This document shows positions 24,263 through 33,939 of a stretch of 64,000 nt of DNA, in pieces (positions within the stretch are counted from its first letter, which is position 1; every line of letters starts with the position of its first letter). The stretch is from contig NZ_LIQH01000034.1 in NCBI RefSeq assembly GCF_001418085.1, forward strand, positions 51,323 to 115,322. The letters are read 5' to 3'. A model generated the notes under the pieces. The model had not been told where the DNA came from. It ran no database searches and saw only the letters and a program-made list of their open reading frames with translations. The position numbers and the translations under genes are program-made. This DNA comes from Lacinutrix algicola (lineage in GTDB: Bacteria > Bacteroidota > Bacteroidia > Flavobacteriales > Flavobacteriaceae).

Positions 24263-26125
24263 TTATTCTGTATCCTTTACATTATTCCTTACCCATTTTA
24301 AACACGTTTTAAAATCTTTAAAAATGTGGTCGTTGGGAATAAAATCTGGAATAATACCAATACGTTCCATCATGTATCTAGGTTGTTTAAGTAAGCCTAC
24401 AAAAAGAACTTCAATATCCTTCTTTTTTAAATCCAACAGCATATCTTCCATAGCATACAATCCAGATTGATCCATATATTGCATACGTCCTAATCTTAAA
24501 ATAACCGTTTTCGCAGTATTTGGAATTTGTAATGTTAACGCTTGAAAATCGCTTGTTGAACCAAAAAATAATGGCCCTTTTAAATGCTTAATAAAAACCT
24601 CTTCTTTTAATTGTTGAGGGAAACCTGTTTCGTCTTCCCAAGCTTCTTCTTTTAAAGATTTAACATCTGAACGCTCTGCTGTTAAGTCTCCTATTTTTTT
24701 CATGAACATTAATGATGCAATAATAAGACCAATACCAACAGCATAAATTAAATCCCAAAAAGTAGATAATAACAATACAATAATCATTATTAATACTTCC
24801 GAACTTAATTTTAATGGACCAAATTTAATATCCCTTGGTAAACTTGGTATTGCTTTAAGTCCTTTGTAATCCATAACACCAATACCTACTGTTATTAAAA
24901 TACCTGCTAAAACAGCTGCAGGAATTTTAGAAGCTACAGGCCCTAATGCTAGCATAACTACTAATAACATAATACCAGCAATCATTCCTGAAAGTTTAGT
25001 TTTACCACCAGCGTTAATATTTACTACAGTTCTAATAGTTGCTCCTGCACCAGGAATACCTCCAAAAATGGCTGCAATACTATTTCCAATACCTTGACCT
25101 ATTAATTCTTTGTTAGGTTTGTGCTTTGTTTTTGTCATGTTATCGGCAACAACACTTGTTAACAAAGAATCGATTGCTCCTAATAAAGATAAAGTAAGTG
25201 CCGTAAAAATATATGGCGTAATACTACCCAAAGTAAAGGATGTAAACATTTCTAATTTTGGAATTGGAATACCTCCCGGTATCTCCGATATTGGTCTGTA
25301 ACCTAAATTAAAGCCATAGGCAATACCAGACATAACAATTAATGCAACCAATGTGCTTGGTATTGCTGTTGTTATGCGCTTAAAACCATAGATAATAAAT
25401 ATGGTGCCTAATGCTAAAATAAGTTCTAACCAATTAATGTTTTTTAAAGCTCTAGGTAATACTTTTAACGCGCCTACTGTACCAGAAGCTTCTTTAGCTG
25501 CTAGTGTTTGAGATTCGTTTAAAATTTGTTCTGAAGTAATCTGATCTGCACGTGTTATGGTTTCTTTGAAGTTCTCTAAAACCAAAATACCTTCACCTGC
25601 TTCTTCTTTTAGGATGTTCTCAAGAATAACCTCTTCTGCTTGTAGTTTAAATTGCTCTACAAATTCTACATCTTCTTTTGGATAATAACCAATAGAAGGT
25701 AATATTTGAGTAAGTAATATTATAACCCCAATAGCCGTCATGAAACCAGAAACAACAGGATATGGTATATATCTAATATATTTACCTAAGCCTAAAAAAC
25801 CAAGTCCTACTTGTATTAAACCTGCAAGTAAAAAGACGGTTAAAATTGCTGGCAATGCTTTTTCTACACTCCCATCGTTAGCAGCTACAATTCCCGCTAT
25901 AATAACCATTGAAACAGCAGTCATTGGTGCTGTTGGACCAGATATTTGTGTTGCTGTCCCTCCAAAAAGTGCAGCAAAAAAACTAATAAATATAGCACCA
26001 TAAAGACCTGCTTCTGGTCCTAACCCTGAAGACACACCAAAAGCCAATGCTAATGGAAGTGCAACAATTCCTGCTGTGATACCTCCAAAGGCATCTCCTT
26101 TAAAATTGGAAAAAAAGTTTTTCAT
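24263..26125 (-). CDS. SulP-family anion transporter with STAS domain
   Basis: This 620-residue protein is an SLC26/SulP transporter. It has the N-terminal signature GGITAGIVALPLALAFGVSSGLG, about 12-14 membrane segments, and a C-terminal STAS domain (about residues 500-610) with the RMQYMDQSGLYAMEDML core. An unusual hydrophilic insert of about 70 residues (YYPKEDVEFVEQF to LKNINWLEL) interrupts the membrane domain. The adjacent carbonic anhydrase suggests bicarbonate as substrate, as in BicA; sulfate or another anion remains possible. Confidence 0.93.
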   Translation of the reverse strand: MKNFFSNFKGDAFGGITAGIVALPLALAFGVSSGLGPEAGLYGAIFISFFAALFGGTATQISGPTAPMTAVSMVIIAGIVAANDGSVEKALPAILTVFLLAGLIQVGLGFLGLGKYIRYIPYPVVSGFMTAIGVIILLTQILPSIGYYPKEDVEFVEQFKLQAEEVILENILKEEAGEGILVLENFKETITRADQITSEQILNESQTLAAKEASGTVGALKVLPRALKNINWLELILALGTIFIIYGFKRITTAIPSTLVALIVMSGIAYGFNLGYRPISEIPGGIPIPKLEMFTSFTLGSITPYIFTALTLSLLGAIDSLLTSVVADNMTKTKHKPNKELIGQGIGNSIAAIFGGIPGAGATIRTVVNINAGGKTKLSGMIAGIMLLVVMLALGPVASKIPAAVLAGILITVGIGVMDYKGLKAIPSLPRDIKFGPLKLSSEVLIMIIVLLLSTFWDLIYAVGIGLIIASLMFMKKIGDLTAERSDVKSLKEEAWEDETGFPQQLKEEVFIKHLKGPLFFGSTSDFQALTLQIPNTAKTVILRLGRMQYMDQSGLYAMEDMLLDLKKKDIEVLFVGLLKQPRYMMERIGIIPDFIPNDHIFKDFKTCLKWVRNNVKDTE

Positions 26126-26160
26126 ACATCTGGTTTTAGTTCTTGTCTTTCTAGTACTTC

Positions 26161-26850
26161 TTAAAAATTATAGAACGTAATAATATTTAATTGATCTCTG
26201 TTACTCGTTTCAAAAAACTGATTCATATAACCAATTTCTATTTTTAATGATTTATTAAACTTATAACCTAAACCTCCATACATTCTATTTCTATCGAAAA
26301 CTGAAGATTCCGTATTTAAAAAAATCTCATTATAAGCTGAAAGATAATACTTGTTATTTTCTTTTCTGGTTAATGGTATATTAAAACCTAAAAAATAACG
26401 AAAACGCATTTTAAAATCGGCTTCCACAAAACGTTGCTCAAAACGATAACGATGACTTAAAGCTACGCTACCAATTTTTTGCTTGGTTGTAAATTGCTGA
26501 AATATACGGTGTTCGTTTACATCAATTTTCTCGTCTATTCCTTCAATATAATTCTGAGATAAAATATAACCATATCCTAGCAAAATATTGTTATTATTTT
26601 CTGATAAATTATAACCAATACCTGTTCTAAGTAATAATTGCTCTAAATCGTCTATTGCATTATAGCTTCGATATTGGACTTCATTATGGATATTCCATTT
26701 GCTATCAAGTTTCTTATTCCCGATATATACTAACCAATTTCCAAAATCACTTTCTTGTGCATCTATAAAATTAGGCAGCACTAACAATAATGTTAGTGCT
26801 GCCATAGTAATTCTCTTTTTCATTTTATTTTTAGATATTCTTCTATTCAT
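26161..26850 (-). CDS. DUF2490-family outer-membrane protein
   Basis: This encodes 229 residues with a signal peptide, either from the first ATG (MNRRISKNK) or from the ATG 27 bp later (MKKRITMAALTLLLVLPNF); the second would remove an 8-bp overlap with the upstream gene. The mature part alternates beta strands (WLVYIGNKKLDSKWNIHNEV, LLLRTGIGYNLSENNNNILLGYGY, HRYRFEQRFVEADFKMRFRY) as in DUF2490 barrels, ending in the aromatic LNIITFYNF. It may be a small porin-like protein for the carbon cluster; that role is inferred from position. Confidence 0.82.
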   Translation of the reverse strand: MNRRISKNKMKKRITMAALTLLLVLPNFIDAQESDFGNWLVYIGNKKLDSKWNIHNEVQYRSYNAIDDLEQLLLRTGIGYNLSENNNNILLGYGYILSQNYIEGIDEKIDVNEHRIFQQFTTKQKIGSVALSHRYRFEQRFVEADFKMRFRYFLGFNIPLTRKENNKYYLSAYNEIFLNTESSVFDRNRMYGGLGYKFNKSLKIEIGYMNQFFETSNRDQLNIITFYNF

Positions 26851-27472
26851 AAAATTTTACTTCACCTGTATTTACATTATACATGGCGCCAATAATTTTA
26901 ATCTCACCTGCTTTTTCCATTTCAGTAAGTATTGGGCTTTCTGCATGAATTCTATCAATCATTAACTCTACATTAATGTGTGATACTTCATCAACAAAAT
27001 CTAAGTTTTTAGAAGTTCTTAAACTTTCGTCTTTAGGCTCAACAACTGCATTAACTGCTGGTGTTATTTTTTGAACTAACTTAGTTAAGTTACCCATTTC
27101 TGCATGATCACAGGCTCCTTTTACTGCTCCACAACTAGTATGACCTAATACAACAATAAGCTCTGTTCCTGCTAACTTACAAGCAAACTCCATACTACCT
27201 AAAATATCTTCGTTTACAATATTACCTGCAACACGTACACTAAAAATATCTCCTAAACCTTGATCGAATACCAACTCTGCTGAAACTCTAGAATCGATAC
27301 AACTTAAAATAGTAGCGAAAGGAAATTGCCCTTCACTAGTATCGTTTACTTGCTCTAAAAGGTTTCTATTTGCTTTTAAATTGCTTTGAAATCTTTGATT
27401 TCCTTCTTTTAAATACTGTAATGACTTTTCAGGTGTCATTGTTGACTGCGTTTCTTTTGTATGTGCTTTCAT
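26843..27472 (-). CDS. beta-class carbonic anhydrase (second copy)
   Basis: This 209-residue cytoplasmic enzyme has Cys58, Asp60 and Arg62 in SCIDSR, and His111 and Cys114 in VLGHTSCGAV. SVRVAGNIVNEDILGSMEFA is the linking signature. The sequence around these motifs differs from the copy at 23632, so this is a second lineage rather than a recent duplicate. It lies between the Usp gene and the DUF2490 gene in the same leftward run and overlaps the latter by 8 bp. Confidence 0.96.
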   Translation of the reverse strand: MKAHTKETQSTMTPEKSLQYLKEGNQRFQSNLKANRNLLEQVNDTSEGQFPFATILSCIDSRVSAELVFDQGLGDIFSVRVAGNIVNEDILGSMEFACKLAGTELIVVLGHTSCGAVKGACDHAEMGNLTKLVQKITPAVNAVVEPKDESLRTSKNLDFVDEVSHINVELMIDRIHAESPILTEMEKAGEIKIIGAMYNVNTGEVKFYE

Positions 27473-27505
27473 AATGTCTTCTTTTAAATTTAAATTATTT
27501 TTATA

Positions 27506-28303
27506 TTATGCTTCAGAAACTAATAATGAAACATTAACCTGACTTATCACTTTGTTTAGTGAGGTTTCAGTTGTGTTTTTGGTTTTACCTTCGGCTCTAT
27601 CAACACACAATAAGTTAATATTATTTTTTAATAGATATGAAGAAAGTGTATTCATAGCATTAGCATTTTGCTCGAAAACATACTCCTCCATTTTTTCTTC
27701 GTTTTCTACAGAACCACTATTTATTTTATTTTGACTATTAACTATTTTAAAAGATTTTAAAGGCGATTTAGTATGCATTATTAAATCATTAGAAAACTTG
27801 TTTAAAATTTTATTAGAACCATTAAAAACACCTAAAGTCATCTTTTCGTTTGGTACTAATACGTTCTCATTACCCGAAATCATTACAATACCTTTAAACT
27901 CTTTTAAAATAAAACGAGTAATACTATCTCCAATTAATTGAAGCGGACTAGAATCTCGCTGTCCTAAAACAATAATATCTGGATTAGAAACTTTAATATA
28001 ATTACGAATCTCTTCTTTTACTTTTCCAAAAGCATAACTTCCATTAACTTTTAAATTATAGTCTTTTGAAATAGAATCTACTATCCTATTAATGGTGTTT
28101 TTAGTATTATTATGTTCTTCGTTTAAAGTTCTAATAGCAGAAAACTGATTGTCTCTTTCTACTATATCTGTATGTTTTTTAACATGAAACAATGCAATTT
28201 CTGCATCTATCATTTGTGCTAAACTTACACCATTATTTATAGTGTTTTCGGCTGTATTTTTTAGGTCTGAAAGTACCAATATTTTATATTTATTACTCTT
28301 CAT
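27506..28303 (-). CDS. universal stress protein (Usp) family protein
   Basis: This 265-residue protein has an N-terminal Usp domain (KILVLSDLKNTAENTINNGV, ALFHVKKH, NPDIIVLGQRDSS) and a weaker, divergent second half (NINLLCVDRAEGK). The canonical ATP-binding signature is incomplete, since LGQRDSSPLQLIGDSITRF keeps only part of the glycine pattern. ATP binding is therefore uncertain. It lies 7 bp behind the SulP gene and before the second carbonic anhydrase. Usp proteins beside transporters often regulate them, which fits here but is inferred. Confidence 0.8.
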   Translation of the reverse strand: MKSNKYKILVLSDLKNTAENTINNGVSLAQMIDAEIALFHVKKHTDIVERDNQFSAIRTLNEEHNNTKNTINRIVDSISKDYNLKVNGSYAFGKVKEEIRNYIKVSNPDIIVLGQRDSSPLQLIGDSITRFILKEFKGIVMISGNENVLVPNEKMTLGVFNGSNKILNKFSNDLIMHTKSPLKSFKIVNSQNKINSGSVENEEKMEEYVFEQNANAMNTLSSYLLKNNINLLCVDRAEGKTKNTTETSLNKVISQVNVSLLVSEA

Positions 28304-28310
28304 ACCTTTT

Positions 28311-29903
28311 CTAACTTAAACTAATATTAGACTTAGGTCTTAACTGAAAAAACTCAATAAAACTTGGAGGATTTTCTACAACACCTCGTTTAGATACTAA
28401 TTTAATATCAATATTTCTTTCTTTTGCTTTAAAGGCAAAATCTTCAAGAATCTCAACAATATCATAATCTAAATACCTTGTTTTAGTAACATCAAACTCT
28501 AAGTAAGTATCTCTTGGCAAACTATCTAACTCTTTTAAAATTGCTCCTTTATTAAAGAAAGTAACTTCTTCTGCAAGTTCCATTTTAATTTTGTGTTTAC
28601 CATTACTATTATCTTTAATATGAAGAAAATGAGAGTTTTGGTAGCTTTTTAATAAAATTACAACAATACCGACCATTAATCCTAAACCGATACCTACTAA
28701 TAAATCTGTAAACACAATTCCTATTACTGTGACAAAAAATGGTACAGATTGTTTCCAACCTAATTTATACATTTTAACAAACAATGCTGGTTTTGCTAAC
28801 TTATAACCAACAATTAATAAGATTGCTGCTAATACAGATAATGGTATTTTGTTTAATACCGCTGGTATTAAAATTACAGAAATTAATAATAAGAAACCAT
28901 GAAGAATTGCAGACATTTTACTCTTTCCTCCAGATTGAATATTAGCAGAACTTCTAACAATTACCTGTGTTATTGGTAATCCTCCAACTAAACCAGATAA
29001 TATATTACCAGCTCCTTGTGCCAGTAACTCTCTGTTTGTTGGTGTTACATTTTTATTAGGATCTATTTTATCTGATGCTTCTACACATAATAAAGTTTCT
29101 AAACTAGCTACTAAAGCTATAGTAAAAGCAACTACCCATACTTCTGGATTTGTTATTGCTGAAAAATTAGGAAAACTAAATTGACCTATAAAAGAATCTA
29201 AACTATCTGGAACTGGCACACTTACTAAATGTGATGATGCAATAGCTAAACTATCGTTAGACTGTGTAACCAAGTAAAATACAATACCTACAACTACAGC
29301 GACTAATGGACCTTGAATAATATGAAAAATCTTTCCTTTTTTAGATAATACATTACTCCACAATAATAAAATCCCTAAGGCTATAAACCCAACAACCATA
29401 GAGCCAATAATTAAATTATCGAAAATATTGAATAGTGCTGAGAATGTGTTTTCTCCAGACGTTTCTATAAAACTATCTGCTCCTTCTGGTTCTGCATCGT
29501 AACCAAAAAAGTGAGGGATTTGTTTTAATATTATTATAATTCCTATTCCTGTTAGCATTCCTTTTATAACAGAAGACGGGAAGTAATATCCAATAATCCC
29601 TGCTTTTAATAAGCCAAAAACTAACTGTATTACACCTCCCAAAACTACAGCAACAAGAAAGTTTTCGTAACCTCCTAAAGTACCAATTGCTGTTAATACA
29701 ATAGCAGCAAGACCTGCTGCAGGTCCACTAACTCCAATTTTAGAACCACTTAAGGCTCCTACTACAATTCCTCCAATAATACCAGCTATTAATCCTGAAA
29801 AAAGAGGTGCTCCACTAGCTAAAGCAATACCTAAACATAATGGTAATGCAACGAAAAATACAACGACACTTGCAGGCAAGTCGCTTTTTAATGTTTTAAA
29901 CAT
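28311..29903 (-). CDS. SulP-family transporter, second copy with degenerate STAS domain
   Basis: This 530-residue SLC26/SulP transporter is shorter than the copy at 24263. The N-terminal signature is DLPASVVVFFVALPLCLGIALASGAP. The C-terminal STAS-like part (about residues 430-520) has RYLDYDIVEIL where the usual D-S-S-G type core would be, so the phosphorylation-type signature is missing. It heads the Usp and carbonic anhydrase genes, supporting a bicarbonate role like the other copy. Substrate remains an inference. Confidence 0.92.
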   Translation of the reverse strand: MFKTLKSDLPASVVVFFVALPLCLGIALASGAPLFSGLIAGIIGGIVVGALSGSKIGVSGPAAGLAAIVLTAIGTLGGYENFLVAVVLGGVIQLVFGLLKAGIIGYYFPSSVIKGMLTGIGIIIILKQIPHFFGYDAEPEGADSFIETSGENTFSALFNIFDNLIIGSMVVGFIALGILLLWSNVLSKKGKIFHIIQGPLVAVVVGIVFYLVTQSNDSLAIASSHLVSVPVPDSLDSFIGQFSFPNFSAITNPEVWVVAFTIALVASLETLLCVEASDKIDPNKNVTPTNRELLAQGAGNILSGLVGGLPITQVIVRSSANIQSGGKSKMSAILHGFLLLISVILIPAVLNKIPLSVLAAILLIVGYKLAKPALFVKMYKLGWKQSVPFFVTVIGIVFTDLLVGIGLGLMVGIVVILLKSYQNSHFLHIKDNSNGKHKIKMELAEEVTFFNKGAILKELDSLPRDTYLEFDVTKTRYLDYDIVEILEDFAFKAKERNIDIKLVSKRGVVENPPSFIEFFQLRPKSNISLS

Positions 29904-29991
29904 TTATAATTTGATTTTATACTATTGAATAGTCATCAATAGTTATTTTTAATATTTTTTTGGGGACAAAAAATGTCCTAACGATAAAATA

Positions 29992-30294
29992 TTAAATAAA
30001 ATCAGGTGGTGGAGAAATGAGGTTTAAGTGAGGTTTTGAATAGTTTTTAAAAAAATAACACAAGTTATTCGTTTTTAAAACACTTCTTAAATAATCTAAA
30101 TCTTCTTCGTTATCAGAGAAAAGCAGTTTTGCATGCTTAATTTCTTCTTCTTCCTCAGAAAGGCTATAAAAAACAGATATATCTACAGTATCATCTAGAG
30201 CCATAATTATAGATGGCGCAGTAATTATGGCCAAAAATAATATGGTAAAGAATATAGATATGTGTTTTTTAGGCATATTTAATTTATAATTCAA
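29992..30294 (-). CDS. small membrane or secreted protein
   Basis: This protein of about 100 residues may start at the first ATG or six codons later (MPKKHISIFF). A single hydrophobic segment (ISIFFTILFLAIITAPSIIMA) is followed by an acidic stretch (SLSEEEEEIKHAKLLFSDNEEDL) and a C-terminal SPPPDFI. Small proteins ending this way occur in other flavobacteria, as I recall. It is upstream of the SulP operon, 88 bp away, and may belong to it. The function is unknown. Confidence 0.6.
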   Translation of the reverse strand: MNYKLNMPKKHISIFFTILFLAIITAPSIIMALDDTVDISVFYSLSEEEEEIKHAKLLFSDNEEDLDYLRSVLKTNNLCYFFKNYSKPHLNLISPPPDFI

Positions 30295-30340
30295 GACGCA
30301 AATATAATGTTAAAGAAACATTTAAAATGTTAAATAATAT

Positions 30341-31096
30341 CTAAATATTATTTAATAATTTTAAATCTCCATCTTTTATCCAGCCTGTTTTACCATCACT
30401 AAGCTTAATTTTTTTCCAATTTTTTACAGTATCTAAAACCTGAACTTTAGTACCCTCATGTAAAACAAAAGCCTCGTCACTCCTCAAATTAGGTTCACTT
30501 TTTACTTTAGATTCTTTTGCAAAAATAATTGCTGGATTATTTTTTCGCACCAAACTGTAGCTGTAAAAAGTAAATACCAATGCTACTAATGCTAATACAA
30601 TTGATAGTGTACTAGTAACAAAATAAAAACGTTTTTTTCCTGTACCAAAAGTAAAATAATACAGTAAATAAAATAACACAAACAGAACGACTAAACCAAT
30701 AGAAAGCTTTGCCCAACCATCAAAAGACAAGGCATTGATTGCCTTTTTTACAAATCTAGTTAAACCTACTTCTGGTAAATTATCTATAGCATCAATTCTC
30801 ATATTATTAGCAAATGCTAGATTACCTTGTATGTCCTTATCTTTAGGTTTTAATGCTAATGCTTTTTCATAATAATAAACTGAAGGTGCAATGTTATTAA
30901 GTTTATAGTGCGCATTTGCGATATTAAAATACAACTCTGCAGAGTGTTTATCTGTATTTAAAATCACTTCGTATCTATCTATAGCTTCTGCGTATTTACC
31001 TTCGTTATAAAGCACGTTAGCTTGATCGAAGATTTTCTCGTTTTGAGCCGAAAGACTTCCTATAAAAAATAAGAGTATGTAGAGTGTTTTTTTCAT
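30341..31096 (-). CDS. batE: BatE: TPR and SH3 protein of the Bat operon
   Basis: This 251-residue protein has a signal peptide, two or three TPR units (KIFDQANVLYNEGKYAEAIDRYEV, AELYFNIANAHYKLNNIAPSVYYYEK), two membrane segments (about residues 130-180) and a C-terminal bacterial SH3 domain (SEPNLRSDEAFVLHEGTKVQVL). It is the last gene of the Bat operon, the module linked to aerotolerance in Bacteroides. It probably contributes to a membrane complex with BatA-D. Confidence 0.9.
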   Translation of the reverse strand: MKKTLYILLFFIGSLSAQNEKIFDQANVLYNEGKYAEAIDRYEVILNTDKHSAELYFNIANAHYKLNNIAPSVYYYEKALALKPKDKDIQGNLAFANNMRIDAIDNLPEVGLTRFVKKAINALSFDGWAKLSIGLVVLFVLFYLLYYFTFGTGKKRFYFVTSTLSIVLALVALVFTFYSYSLVRKNNPAIIFAKESKVKSEPNLRSDEAFVLHEGTKVQVLDTVKNWKKIKLSDGKTGWIKDGDLKLLNNI

Positions 31097-31135
31097 TGTT
31101 TAAGTATTCCTATATCAATAGAAATGAAAAATATT

Positions 31136-32902
31136 TTATCTAATCTGTTTATCTATTAGGTTAATTGCACTAGCCGATTTTTCATAGTCTTGTTGCATTG
31201 TAACCGTTGTAATTGGCGTATATCTTGCTAATTCACAATTTTCTAAAATATTTTCAAAATCTGTTACAACAGTATTTTCCACTTTGCGTTCTAACAAGAG
31301 TACTTTGATTTTATCTTTACTTAAATCGCTAGTTTCTATATTTAGTTTCGCCTTTAAATAATTATGTAACGCTTTTTCTAAAGCTACATAAAATGCTTCT
31401 TTTTGTCCTAATGCTTTTTTAGCCTCTCCTAAATACTTCTTCGCTAATTTATCTGCTTTTCGTAATCTATTACCAACTAGATCTCCTGCACGCTCTTCTT
31501 TTTTACGTCTAAAAATAATAGCTAAAGGAATTAGTAATAATGGAGACAATAAACTCGCCCAAAATAATTTTGACTTAAAGAAATACGTTTCTGTTTTTGA
31601 AATTAAATTAGCTTCTGTTTTAATAAACGCAAACTGATTATTATTTAAAACAATATTTTGTTTTTCGGCTCCTTCACTAATTAAAGCGTTATCTGAAGCA
31701 CCGTAAACAGGACCTTCAAGAACATTAACAATAGTTTCGTTAGACGATATGCGCTTATAAGATTCGGTATTTAAATCGAAATAAGAAAATGAAATTGTTG
31801 GTATTGGGTATTTACCTTTATACTGTGGTACAATAGTATAACTATCTGAAATCTCACCTTGCATACCACCTAAGTTTGTACGTACACTTTCGCTATGTTC
31901 TGGCTCGTAAACCTCAAGAGAATTAGGCAATGTAAGTTTTGGTAAGGATAATAATTTTAAATTTCCTTTACCTGAAACTGTTACTTTAGCTTGCATAGAC
32001 TCATTAGCATTAAGTTCGCTCTTAGATGTACTTAAATTAAATTTAAAGTCTCCAACTGCTCCAGAAAAATCTAATGGCTTCCCTACTTCTGGTAATGGCT
32101 TTACATCTATTGTTCGTCTTCCTGCAGACACAGGAACGTTAACTTTACTCATTAAACGCTGTCCAAAAATATCACGCCTTTTAGTTGGTATATCTGCGGT
32201 AACATCAAGCTTTAAAGGCTCTATAATTAATTTTCCTGTTTTTTGAGGATATAAAACTGTTCTACGTAAAACTACATATTGATAATCTTCTCCTTTGTAC
32301 TGCCCTTTTTCTATTTTTAATCCTTTTGGATTAATATGCTGGCTCCAAAAATCGTCGTACTCAGGATTATCTGTTTCTCTCCAATTACTAACGCCAGTAT
32401 TTGGTGCAACATATAATTTATAAACTACAGTAATAGCTTCGTTTAAATAAGGATTAACCTTAGAAACCTCTGCTACCAAATGAATATTATCACTAGCAAC
32501 AGCCATACTTGGATCTTTTGGTTTCTGTATCTCTTTAGTAACTTTAACTACAATGGCATTAGTTTTATAAGTTTGACCATCAATTTCTATGCTAGCAGAC
32601 TCTATCATTAAATTTCCTTTTCTTTTTGGAGATAAGAAATAGCTGTATGTTTTCTCGAAAGAGCGCTTTCCGTTTATCCAAGAATTACTAACAGATTGGT
32701 TTGGACCACCAACCACATCGAAACCATCGAAACCAGGAGAACTAAAGTTATCTCCATCTTTATTCATAGAAAAATCTACGCGTAAACGCTCGTTTAACCC
32801 TAAAGTTTTTTTACTTACTCTAGCTTGAAACTGCACCTGTGCTCCTACTATACTTGAAAAAAGTATAAAGAGTAAAATTGCTATGTGTTTTTTTAATTTC
32901 AT
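31136..32902 (-). CDS. batD: BatD oxygen-tolerance family protein
   Basis: The product is 588 residues from the ATG at 32902 (MKLKKHIAILLFILFSSIVG, a signal peptide). The frame extends 63 bp further upstream, but that stretch has no signal character. The body is a series of beta domains (VQFQARVSKKTLGLNERLRV, FSYFDLNTESYKRISSNETI), then one membrane segment (LFWASLLSPLLLIPLAIIF) and a basic cytoplasmic tail with helical ends. BatD proteins are large exported parts of the Bat complex. It lies between BatC and BatE. Confidence 0.92.
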   Translation of the reverse strand: MKLKKHIAILLFILFSSIVGAQVQFQARVSKKTLGLNERLRVDFSMNKDGDNFSSPGFDGFDVVGGPNQSVSNSWINGKRSFEKTYSYFLSPKRKGNLMIESASIEIDGQTYKTNAIVVKVTKEIQKPKDPSMAVASDNIHLVAEVSKVNPYLNEAITVVYKLYVAPNTGVSNWRETDNPEYDDFWSQHINPKGLKIEKGQYKGEDYQYVVLRRTVLYPQKTGKLIIEPLKLDVTADIPTKRRDIFGQRLMSKVNVPVSAGRRTIDVKPLPEVGKPLDFSGAVGDFKFNLSTSKSELNANESMQAKVTVSGKGNLKLLSLPKLTLPNSLEVYEPEHSESVRTNLGGMQGEISDSYTIVPQYKGKYPIPTISFSYFDLNTESYKRISSNETIVNVLEGPVYGASDNALISEGAEKQNIVLNNNQFAFIKTEANLISKTETYFFKSKLFWASLLSPLLLIPLAIIFRRKKEERAGDLVGNRLRKADKLAKKYLGEAKKALGQKEAFYVALEKALHNYLKAKLNIETSDLSKDKIKVLLLERKVENTVVTDFENILENCELARYTPITTVTMQQDYEKSASAINLIDKQIR

Positions 32903-32988
32903 TACTAATTTATTCTGGATTCCTATTCTCAAAATTTTAGGACAATATAAATATTCGAAGCTCAAGTTAGCAACTTCTTTACTTTTAT

Positions 32989-33828
32989 CTACCAGTCTTT
33001 TTCTGTTTGTATTTTAGCACCTTTTGCTTTTTCGGCATTCATTTTATCTTGTACTTTCTGCTCTTGATTATCCATTGCTTCCAATAGATTTTTTATTTGC
33101 TGAGGCGATAATTTTCCTGGTTGCTGTTGTGGTTTTTGTTGCTCTTTTTTCTGGTCGTCTCCTTTACCATCTTTTTCTTTTTCTTCATCAGGCTTCCCTT
33201 CATCTTCTTTGTCTTCGCCTTCTTTTTTATCGTCGTCTCCTTTATCTTGATTATCTTCTTTATTATCTCCTTCGTCTTCCTTTTTATCTTGATCTTGCTG
33301 GTCTTCGTTTTCTTTTTTATCCTTGTCTTTATCGTCTTTATTATCTTCTTCTTGAGGTGGCTCTTGATTTTTAGCACACTCTTTAGCTAAAGCATAATTA
33401 TAACGTGTTTCTTCGTCTAAAGGGTTATTTCTTAATGCATTTTTAAAAGCTTCTGCAGCTTCACTACACTTTTCTTCTTGCATTAAAATGTTTCCTATGT
33501 TATGAAAAGCGCTGTGCTTTTCTAATTTGTCTGTTGCATATTTTGCTGCTTGTTGATTACGAAACAAAGCTTCTTCAAAATTGCCTTTTTTGTAATAAGA
33601 GTGTCCTAGATTATAAGTTCCTGCGACACTTTCTGGCTTGCCAGAGATCGCTTTTCGGTATTCCATTTCTGCTGAAACAAATGCATCGCTACTAGCTAAA
33701 TCGTTAGCATCACTAATTAAATTATTAGTTTTCTCATTTAACTTTTGAAGCGTTTCTTTAGCGTCCTCTTGCTGAGCAAAGCCAAAAGAAACAGTTAAAA
33801 TTAATATGTAGGTTATTATGTTTTTCAT
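32989..33828 (-). CDS. batC: BatC TPR protein with acidic low-complexity tail
   Basis: This 279-residue protein has a signal peptide (MKNIITYILILTVSFGFAQ) and TPR units (AEMEYRKAISGKPESVAGTY, HNIGNILMQEEKCSEAAEAF, NPLDEETRYNYALAKECAKN). From about residue 155 to 240 it is a charged low-complexity tail of Asp, Lys, Glu and Gln. The final 40 residues form a helix (LSPQQIKNLLEAMDNQEQKV). BatC is a periplasmic TPR component of the aerotolerance operon. The overlapping frames on both strands here are compositional shadows of the tail. Confidence 0.92.
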   Translation of the reverse strand: MKNIITYILILTVSFGFAQQEDAKETLQKLNEKTNNLISDANDLASSDAFVSAEMEYRKAISGKPESVAGTYNLGHSYYKKGNFEEALFRNQQAAKYATDKLEKHSAFHNIGNILMQEEKCSEAAEAFKNALRNNPLDEETRYNYALAKECAKNQEPPQEEDNKDDKDKDKKENEDQQDQDKKEDEGDNKEDNQDKGDDDKKEGEDKEDEGKPDEEKEKDGKGDDQKKEQQKPQQQPGKLSPQQIKNLLEAMDNQEQKVQDKMNAEKAKGAKIQTEKDW

Positions 33829-33939
33829 GTTTACTTTACTTAAAATTGGAAACTGTTTTCTAATATTATTAAGCCTCTAAATATATGAAAGACCTGATTT
33901 TGTTTGTGTTAATGAATTTATAAAGTTGTTTAGTGTTCT

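Noticed and set aside
29964..29978. Hairpin GGACA-AAAAA-TGTCC before the SulP gene
   Set aside because: The stem is only 5 bp and lacks a T run in the needed direction, so neither a terminator nor an operator is supported.
32903..32965. Longer N-terminus for BatD
   Set aside because: The added 21 residues do not look like a signal peptide, while MKLKKHIAILLF does.
33024..33390. Long open frames on both strands across the BatC gene
   Set aside because: They mirror the Asp/Lys/Glu/Gln low-complexity tail of BatC in other frames and have no protein-like character of their own.
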